Positions 55,420-61,140 of a DNA stretch of 64,000 nt are shown here, in pieces. The notes beneath the pieces were generated by a model, which was not told where the DNA came from, did no database searches, and saw nothing but the letters and a program-made list of their open reading frames with translations. The stretch is from JANMZO01 sp963763135 (GTDB lineage: Bacteria; Actinomycetota; Acidimicrobiia; Acidimicrobiales; JANYDT01): the NCBI GenBank assembly GCA_963763135.1, contig CAVXNJ010000012.1:620001-684000 (forward strand), written 5' to 3'. Position 1 is the stretch's first letter. The number at the start of each line of letters is the position of its first letter. Position numbers and translations under genes: made by a program.

Positions 55420-57150
55420 CTATTGATAACTCGCTTCGACCCACCAGGTACCGCCTTCAAGCACGACGACATCCGCGTCTCCGGCTTCGGTGATGAGTTG
55501 CAAACGCGCCTGTCGGCGATGGTTCTCAAGATCCCACCAGCGTTCGTCGAGCGGCCATGGTCCGGCCCATTGCGTGATGGTCTGGCTTCGATTCATACGG
55601 GATGCAGACATCGCCGACGGCGTATCGGTCGAGGCGCTGGCGCCCGGCGCGGTGATGCGAAAGATCACTGGCACCGCGGTCGGTTCACCGCGTCCGCCTA
55701 CACCCACCAACACTCCGGATGCATCGAGTACTTCGGCCGGGAGAGGGAACGGGTACACGACCGTTGGATGAGGAGCGGGCAGCGAACCCGGCCACGGTTG
55801 CCCTGCCGACGCCGGAACCTCGCGCTTGTCGCCCCAGGGAACCAACTCGACGCGATCAGCCGGACGGCGTCCACCGGTTTCGTGCACGGTGCACACCGCG
55901 TCGGGCCCGACGAGTCCCTGCACGCGCGCAAACGCGCGAGCTGCTCGTTCATCGGCCGCGCCGGCACCACCCCACAACCCAAGCTGGCGGCCGGTTTCGG
56001 GCACCACTTCATCAGGTACGAGTCGCAAGACGGTGATGCCACCGAAGCCTGCGTCGCTGCGATCGTCGCCGGCTTTCTTGAGCGCATGCAGCCATCCGTC
56101 GAGTTGCCAACGAACACGATCGGCGAGGCCCGCAGCGGTGAGTCCGCCGGTTGCTCCGGCGCGTTCATGACGCCACAAACGAGCAAGATGATCACCGCGT
56201 TCGGTCTCGGCTTCGATGCTGATACGGGTACACGCAAGCCCGTGCTCAGCGAGCCGATCAGCCAGTTCTTCCGCCAGGGCCTTGGCCAGAAACGCCGCGG
56301 TGTCGACCCGGTCAACCGGCGGGTCGAGTTCGGTTGACACGATGACATCGGGTGGCGGTCGACGCTGCGACACCGGCCGTTCATCGAGACCGGCCGCGAG
56401 TCGCCAGGCCCGTTCACCCAGCGGACCGAAACGTGCCGCGACATCGAGCAGCGGCATGGCAGCGAGCGCACCCAACGTGCGGATCCCGAGGCGCTTCAAC
56501 AGATCGACGAGATCGATGAGCGCAAGCGCATCGGCATCGTTGGATCCACTCGTTGATGCTCGACGCGTGCTGCGGGCCGCACGGGTAACGGCGCGACCAC
56601 CTTCCACCGCAACGAGTGCATCGATGGCATATGGCGCCAGGAACGACGTGCTTTCGTCGGGAGGGACGATCGGCGTTGAAGAGCGACCGGCCAGTGCCGC
56701 GGCGAACGGACCGTCGGCCACACCGATGCGGGCCTCGACGCCGATTTCATTTAGCGCTTCGATAAGTTTCCCGGCGAGTGCCGCGTCGCCTCCGAAGTAA
56801 CGCGATGGACCGCGCGTCGGAAACTGACAGAGCCCGGGCCGCACGATTTCGCTTCGCGGGGTGAACAGATCCACGACTGCGGCAACGGGTTCAAAGGCCC
56901 GAGCATCACGACCGGGATCGTCGGTGAGCAGAACAATGTCGGGGCAGCGCGACTGGGCTTCACGACGGCGCATGGCCCGCACCACACCTTCGGATCTGGC
57001 TGCAGCCGACGCGGCAACGACCCGGTTCGCCCGAAGAATCGCCACGTGATCATCATCGGTTTCGCCAACGCGTCGCGCTGCGACCACCGGCCAATCGGGG
57101 CACCATATCGTCATGACCCGGATCGGCTTGGCACCGGCGCGAGTACCCAA
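55420..57150 (-). CDS. imuB: ImuB, Y-family-like mutasome scaffold
   Basis: 576 residues as read from TTG 57150; ATG 57114 (MTIWCPDWPVVAARR) is equally likely. The order is a DinB/UmuC-like polymerase fold in which the active-site acidic residues are not conserved, as in other ImuB proteins (FEPVAAVVDLFTPRSEIVRP, ALAGKLIEALNEIGVEARIG), little-finger region and a C-terminal extension (PVIFRITAPGASAST, DERWWDLENHRRQARLQLIT). ImuB binds the beta clamp, ImuA' and DnaE2. A QLGLWGG segment resembles a clamp-binding motif. Its start overlaps the restored ImuA' stop, indicating coupling. Confidence 0.9.
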   Translation of the reverse strand: MGTRAGAKPIRVMTIWCPDWPVVAARRVGETDDDHVAILRANRVVAASAAARSEGVVRAMRRREAQSRCPDIVLLTDDPGRDARAFEPVAAVVDLFTPRSEIVRPGLCQFPTRGPSRYFGGDAALAGKLIEALNEIGVEARIGVADGPFAAALAGRSSTPIVPPDESTSFLAPYAIDALVAVEGGRAVTRAARSTRRASTSGSNDADALALIDLVDLLKRLGIRTLGALAAMPLLDVAARFGPLGERAWRLAAGLDERPVSQRRPPPDVIVSTELDPPVDRVDTAAFLAKALAEELADRLAEHGLACTRISIEAETERGDHLARLWRHERAGATGGLTAAGLADRVRWQLDGWLHALKKAGDDRSDAGFGGITVLRLVPDEVVPETGRQLGLWGGAGAADERAARAFARVQGLVGPDAVCTVHETGGRRPADRVELVPWGDKREVPASAGQPWPGSLPAPHPTVVYPFPLPAEVLDASGVLVGVGGRGEPTAVPVIFRITAPGASASTDTPSAMSASRMNRSQTITQWAGPWPLDERWWDLENHRRQARLQLITEAGDADVVVLEGGTWWVEASYQ

Positions 57151-57151
57151 C

Positions 57152-57926
57152 TCAGCTCACCCGTTCAAAAGCGGCAAACGCCGCTGACTGCTCTACAGGT
57201 CGCACCGTCTCACTCGACGGGGATGTTTCTTCGGCAACCTGCAGCATCTGCGCAGGTCCGGCTTCGCCAACCTGCAGCATCTGCGCAGGTCCGGCTTCGC
57301 CAACCTGCAGGGACGGAGCGAGCATGAGCCGTGCTCGACGGGGACGCGAACGCGGCGCCGCGTCCGGCCGTCTCCACATCGACGGACCAACCCGACAGGT
57401 GCCCATGCCCTTCCGTCATGCCGACGAAGTGCTGAGCGCGGACATGCAGGCTTACGTCGGGGCCTTCCAGCCATCCGCCGCGAGACACCAGCACCGACCC
57501 CCGCTCACGAGCGCGAGCGCTGAGGCGACGGGCATCGACTGAACGCTGCAGCAGACGGGGCCCGACCACCACCAGATCAAGCGCATCGACCAACGCCGCA
57601 ATCACGGTCGCGGCCTGGTCGAGCGGGGGACGGTGCACGACAACCAACCGCTCCAGGGCCACTCCCTGCTCACGGGCCGCAGCCAGACCCATCTCGGGTG
57701 ACCCAACCACCGCAGCCCATGAACCCTGGGTGGTGGCTTCGGCCACGAGGGCCATCGTGAGAACCGAACTCATCACCTCCACGACCGTGCCGCGCTTGAG
57801 CCCACCCCACGGGAACAGCGGCATCAGGTCACTTCGCAGGGGAAGCAACTGATCTTGGGCAATACCAAGCTTGTGCACATGGCCACCGAGCTGGAGCTCG
57901 GAAAGGGCAAGGACAGGCTTCTCCAC
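57152..57926 (-). CDS. imuA': ImuA' (SOS mutasome, RecA-like), apparent frameshift near the 3' end and 33-bp repeats
   Basis: ATG 57926 reads a RecA-like small protein (FPWGGLKRGTVVEVMSSVLT, WAAVVGSPEMGLAAAREQGV, DLVVVGPRLLQRSVDARRLS) to WSVDVETAGRG. In that frame it ends at 57210 with an Arg/Ala-rich nonsense tail. In the alternative frame, entered near 57352-57362, SRPRRARLMLAP follows, which fits ImuA' endings, then LQVGEAGPAQM twice and a stop at 57152 touching imuB. I take the second as genuine. ImuA' recruits ImuB to RecA/DnaE2 during SOS mutagenesis. LexA box at 57940. Confidence 0.85.
57236..57310. repeat. 33-bp in-frame tandem repeat in imuA'
   Basis: Two full units and a partial one of AACCTGCAGCATCTGCGCAG plus GTCCGGCTTCGCC (33 bp, plus-strand view). 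In the preferred frame they encode an 11-residue repeat LQVGEAGPAQM. 33 is a multiple of three, so copy-number change would keep the reading frame. Confidence 0.85.
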
Positions 57927-57939
57927 ATTCGAACTATAG

Positions 57940-57953
57940 CGAACATGTGTTCT
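57940..57953. promoter_or_regulatory. LexA (SOS) box of imuA'-imuB
   Basis: CGAACATGTGTTCT, 13 of 14 bases of the consensus CGAAC-N4-GTTCG, 13 bp upstream of the imuA' start. Same control as dnaE2. Confidence 0.88.
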
Positions 57954-58003
57954 CTAGCCAACCGGCAGGCCCGTGAACTCACGGCCTGCGACTCACAACC
58001 CCC

Positions 58004-59245
58004 TCAGCCGGCGACTGGACGGATCACGAGGTGCTTGGGCCCGCGGAGGTTGAAGTTGGGGCGGTACGGGATCTCCGATTCGGGAACCGCCAGCTCGAAT
58101 TGCGGGTACACGTTGAGCAGGCCGAGCAGTGCGGCCCGGGTTTCCATGCGGGCCAGGTACTGCCCGAGACACACGTGAATCCAGTTGCCGAAGCCGAGGT
58201 GCTTGTTGCCGGTCCGGTCAAAGCGAAGGTCATCGGGATCGTCGAAGATCGCCGGATCGCGGTTGGCCGACGCGAGAAAGATGATGACGTGTTGTTCGGG
58301 CTCGATCTTCTGCCCGTGGAATTCCGCCGGACCGGTTGCTCGACGCGCCGTGAACTGCACCGACCCGTCGTAGCGGAGGAACTCCTCGATGGCCGCATCG
58401 ATGAGTTCGGGATGCTCCCGCAACTCACGCTGGCGATCGGGAAACCGACACAGCGCCAACACGGCGTTGCTGATGAGGTTGGTCGTCGTCTCGTTGCCGG
58501 CGAGCAGCAGAAGATTCACCGCGGCCAGGAGCTCGGCGTCGGTCAGCTTCTCTTCCTCGTCGTGAGCGGCGACCAGCCGGCCGATGAAGTCGTCGGTCGG
58601 CTGTGCCTGCCGTTCGTCGATGCGGGCCTGGAGGTACTCGCGGAACGCGGTCACCTCGGCGTTCCGCGCACGGACCTGATCCGCACTGGCATCGGGCCGC
58701 AGCGGCTCAATGACCGCGTCGGACCACGCCTTGAACTGGCGACCCAACTCCGGTGGAATCCCGAGTAACTCGGCGATCACCGTCACCGGAAGCGGCACGG
58801 CGAGATCTTCCGCGACATCGAAGGTCGGGCGTGACCCGAGGTCCTGCAGAAGATCGGCCACGATCGCGTCGATGTGCGGCTGCAAGCGACCGATGTTCAC
58901 TGGCGCGAAATCCGACGTGAGCAGCTTGCGCAATCGGGTGTGATCCGGGCGATCCGAGCTGAGCATGTCGAGGGTACCCCGAGGTGCCACGCTTTCAACC
59001 TTCACCCCGGCGATGTCAGCGAATCTCCGATCCTCGTTACGAAGACTGGACCACTGCTCATGGTCACGAAGGACCGCCCGGACGTCGTCGTAGCGCGTCA
59101 GCACCCACACGTTGAACTGTGGAATCCAGACAATCGGCGCGTTCTCACGAAGCTGCGCGTAGAACGCGTGCGGTCGGGCGATCATCCCCGGATCAAACGT
59201 GTCGAGTGTGGCCGAAGGTCCAGCGACCGGCGTGTCGGACTGCAT
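58004..59245 (-). CDS. Cytochrome P450
   Basis: 413 residues from ATG 59245 (GGAGG upstream). Bacterial class I P450: I-helix LLLLAGNETTTNLIS, K-helix EEFLRYDGSVQFTARRA, and heme loop HLGFGNWIHVCLGQYLARME with the proximal Cys. The canonical F-G-x-G-x-H-x-C loop has Trp in place of the second Gly, an uncommon change next to the heme. No ferredoxin or reductase gene is adjacent. Substrate unknown; CYP107/CYP125-like relatives hydroxylate small lipids or steroids. Confidence 0.88.
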   Translation of the reverse strand: MQSDTPVAGPSATLDTFDPGMIARPHAFYAQLRENAPIVWIPQFNVWVLTRYDDVRAVLRDHEQWSSLRNEDRRFADIAGVKVESVAPRGTLDMLSSDRPDHTRLRKLLTSDFAPVNIGRLQPHIDAIVADLLQDLGSRPTFDVAEDLAVPLPVTVIAELLGIPPELGRQFKAWSDAVIEPLRPDASADQVRARNAEVTAFREYLQARIDERQAQPTDDFIGRLVAAHDEEEKLTDAELLAAVNLLLLAGNETTTNLISNAVLALCRFPDRQRELREHPELIDAAIEEFLRYDGSVQFTARRATGPAEFHGQKIEPEQHVIIFLASANRDPAIFDDPDDLRFDRTGNKHLGFGNWIHVCLGQYLARMETRAALLGLLNVYPQFELAVPESEIPYRPNFNLRGPKHLVIRPVAG

Positions 59246-59376
59246 GTCCACCTCCAAGAGGTGTGCGAACTTTCGGGCAGATCCCGAGAGGCCCTGACAG
59301 TAGCAAAGGAGCGAACATGTGGCCGAAGATGCCGGGAGGCAACGACTCCGGCTACATAAACCGGAGGACACGCGTC

Positions 59377-59460
59377 AAGGTCAACCGAGCAGAAAGGTCA
59401 ACTGAGCAGAAAGGTCAACTGTGCAGAAAGGTCAACTGTGCAGAAAACTAACCACGCAGA
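59377..59460. repeat. 17-bp tandem array derived from the 3' end of the LuxR-type gene
   Basis: Units AAGGTCAACTGTGCAGA and close variants at 59377-59393, 59394-59410, 59411-59427 and 59428-59444. Read on the minus strand they repeat TTTCTGC-x-CAGTTGACC, which resembles the last codons and stop of the adjacent gene (TTT CTG CGT GGT TAG). The array therefore appears to have grown from the gene end. Confidence 0.85.
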
Positions 59461-59762
59461 AAAGCCAGCACCGCCAGCACGCGGCGGTGGCCGTACCTGT
59501 CCGGCGGCAGGTCCAGCTTGGTGAAGATGTGGCTGACGTACACCTCGATCGTCTTGGCGCTGAGGTGCAGTTCTTTGCAAACGGCCAGATTCGAAAATCC
59601 CTTCGCCATGAGCACGAGAACTTCCCGTTCGCGTTCGGTGAGAACGGCGAGGGGATCGCGATCGGTTCGCCTGTGTGCGAACGGGACGTAACGATCAGCG
59701 GTCCGTGCGTGCGACGTCTCTACTCTCGGCATCAGTGTGCTCAACCCGTCAGAACCTTCCAT
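59448..59762 (-). CDS. Short LuxR-type helix-turn-helix protein
   Basis: 104 residues if started at ATG 59762; longer open frame upstream overlaps the selenoprotein gene and is not supported. Residues about 41-104: LTEREREVLVLMAKGFSNLA then CKELHLSAKTIEVYVSHIFT KLDL, a full LuxR/NarL DNA-binding domain. No receiver domain. Either a stand-alone HTH regulator or the remnant of a larger one. Divergent from the selenoprotein gene, possibly its regulator. Confidence 0.65.
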   Translation of the reverse strand: MEGSDGLSTLMPRVETSHARTADRYVPFAHRRTDRDPLAVLTEREREVLVLMAKGFSNLAVCKELHLSAKTIEVYVSHIFTKLDLPPDRYGHRRVLAVLAFLRG

Positions 59763-59949
59763 AGGAATGACACTACGGATCCGGATTCGTTCGCGAAAGG
59801 GTGCCAGCGGTGGCACGCGAGGGGGTGCTGCCACGGTCATCGAACGGACGGCCACTACGTCCCCGCTGCTCCGGAGCCGAAAAGTCTCTCCCCGGCGAAC
59901 GAAACGACTCCGGAGCAACAAAGCGCCCACCGACGGTAATGTCGACCGG

Positions 59950-61074
59950 GTGATTACCGACACCCTTGACCTCACCGCCGAACAGTTCAGTGCTGGCACC
60001 GGGTGGGTGATAAAACCCGAAGGTGCGTGCCAGGGCGACGTGTGCGTCCCGTTACCGAAGAGCACCGAAGGCTTCAGCGCCCGGGCCGCGGCGGAGCGCC
60101 TCGGCATGGCCGTCGTGGCCGACGAGCCGTCGGGGCTCTGGTCGATCGGTCCCGCCTCGCTCGGCGACCGGGCACTCGCGACCGCAGTCGCCCCCGAACT
60201 GGTGCTCAACGATCTCAACGGCAACGAATTCCGCCTGTCATCGCTGCGGGGCCAAAAAGTCGTGATCGTCTCGTGGGCGCCCTATTGAGGCTGCGCCTTT
60301 GACCTGCCCGGGTGGCAGGCACTGCGCGCGGAACTTCATCCGAAGGGCGTCGAGATCGTCACGGTCTCACTGGAGTTGAGCGGACCCGAAGCGTCACGCA
60401 AATACATCGAAGCGGCGAACCCGGAGCACCCGTCACTGCTCGATCCGGAACACCAGATGGATGCGCTGTTCGGTGTCATCAACATCCCGAATGTGATCTG
60501 GATCGACGAAGAGGGCGTGATCGTGCGCCCGCCCGAACCGGGATGGCCGAACGAGCGCACCGCCATGCCACGTGAACTGTTCGCGCAGATGCCGGCCATG
60601 GGCCGGGCCACGACGGCACCCAAGCGGACGACTCCCGAGGTTGATCGCATGGCGTTGATCGGTTCGGGGCAAAGCCGAACCGCGTATATCGAAGCGATCC
60701 GAGACTGGGCCGACAACGGAGCCGCCAGCAGCTTCGCCCTCTCACCGGATCAGGTCATCGCCAAGTCACAGCCGAGACCGGTAACCAAGTCGGAAGGTGC
60801 TGCACACTTCGAGTTGGCCAACCACCTGTGGCGGGCCGGTGCACGCGAGTCGGCCATCGCGCACTTCAAGGAAAGCCACCGTCTCCAACCAGAGAACTGG
60901 ACGTACAAGCGCCAGGCCTGGTCACTCCTCGGCAACGAGCGGGTCGGCGGCGACGTCGGACGCTGGGTGCAAGGACCGGTCGAAGGCGAAGAAGCTATGT
61001 GGCCATACGAATCGGATTTCAGCTCCGATGTGGCCATGCTCGAAGCCGGCGAGTACTACCCCGAAACGTTGTAA
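59950..61074 (+). CDS. Putative selenoprotein, TlpA/ResA-like thioredoxin-fold (UGA = Sec113)
   Basis: The protein from about GTG 59950 reads FRLSSLRGQKVVIVSWAPY, then TGA (60286-60288), then GCAFDLPGWQALRAELHPKG in the same frame to TAA 61074, 374 residues in all. TlpA/ResA-like relatives have Cys-Gly-Cys here, so the UGA stands exactly at the first redox Cys: Sec113-Gly-Cys115. Thioredoxin-fold features continue on both sides (VEIVTVSLELSG, NIPNVIWIDEEGVIV with cis-Pro). The C-terminal third adds a TPR-like helical part (EGAAHFELANHLWRAGARES). A SECIS-like hairpin follows the UGA. No SelA/SelB/tRNA-Sec gene is in this window. The start is uncertain. A mere nonsense mutation is the alternative. 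Confidence 0.7.
60303..60319 (+). promoter_or_regulatory. SECIS-like hairpin after the UGA codon
   Basis: CCTGCC, loop CGGGT, GGCAGG: a perfect 6-bp stem, with 14 nt between the UGA and the stem, so the loop starts 21 nt after UGA. A loop G at position two and this spacing agree with published rules for bacterial SECIS elements, which lie just 3' of the UGA. Confidence 0.6.
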
Positions 61075-61108
61075 TCACGAAGTTGTAATCACGGAGTTGT
61101 AATCACCA
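61067..61108 (+). repeat. 14-bp tandem array spanning the selenoprotein stop codon
   Basis: CGTTGTAATCACGA (61067-61080), AGTTGTAATCACGG (61081-61094), AGTTGTAATCACCA (61095-61108). The TAA of the gene is inside the first unit and is repeated in each. Confidence 0.85.
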
Positions 61109-61140
61109 ACACGACACCGGCCGGCTGATGCCGATACGCA

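Noticed and set aside
59312..59325. CGAACATGTGG near the P450 gene as an SOS box
   Set aside because: Only the left half matches the LexA consensus; the right half GTTC is missing.
59377..59460. Tandem 17-mers as a possible CRISPR or iteron origin
   Set aside because: No spacers, no replication gene nearby, and the unit resembles the end of the adjacent LuxR-type gene.
60289..61074. A separate downstream gene after the UGA
   Set aside because: The region starts in the middle of a thioredoxin fold, lacks a ribosome site and stays in the same frame, so a read-through selenoprotein is the simpler reading.
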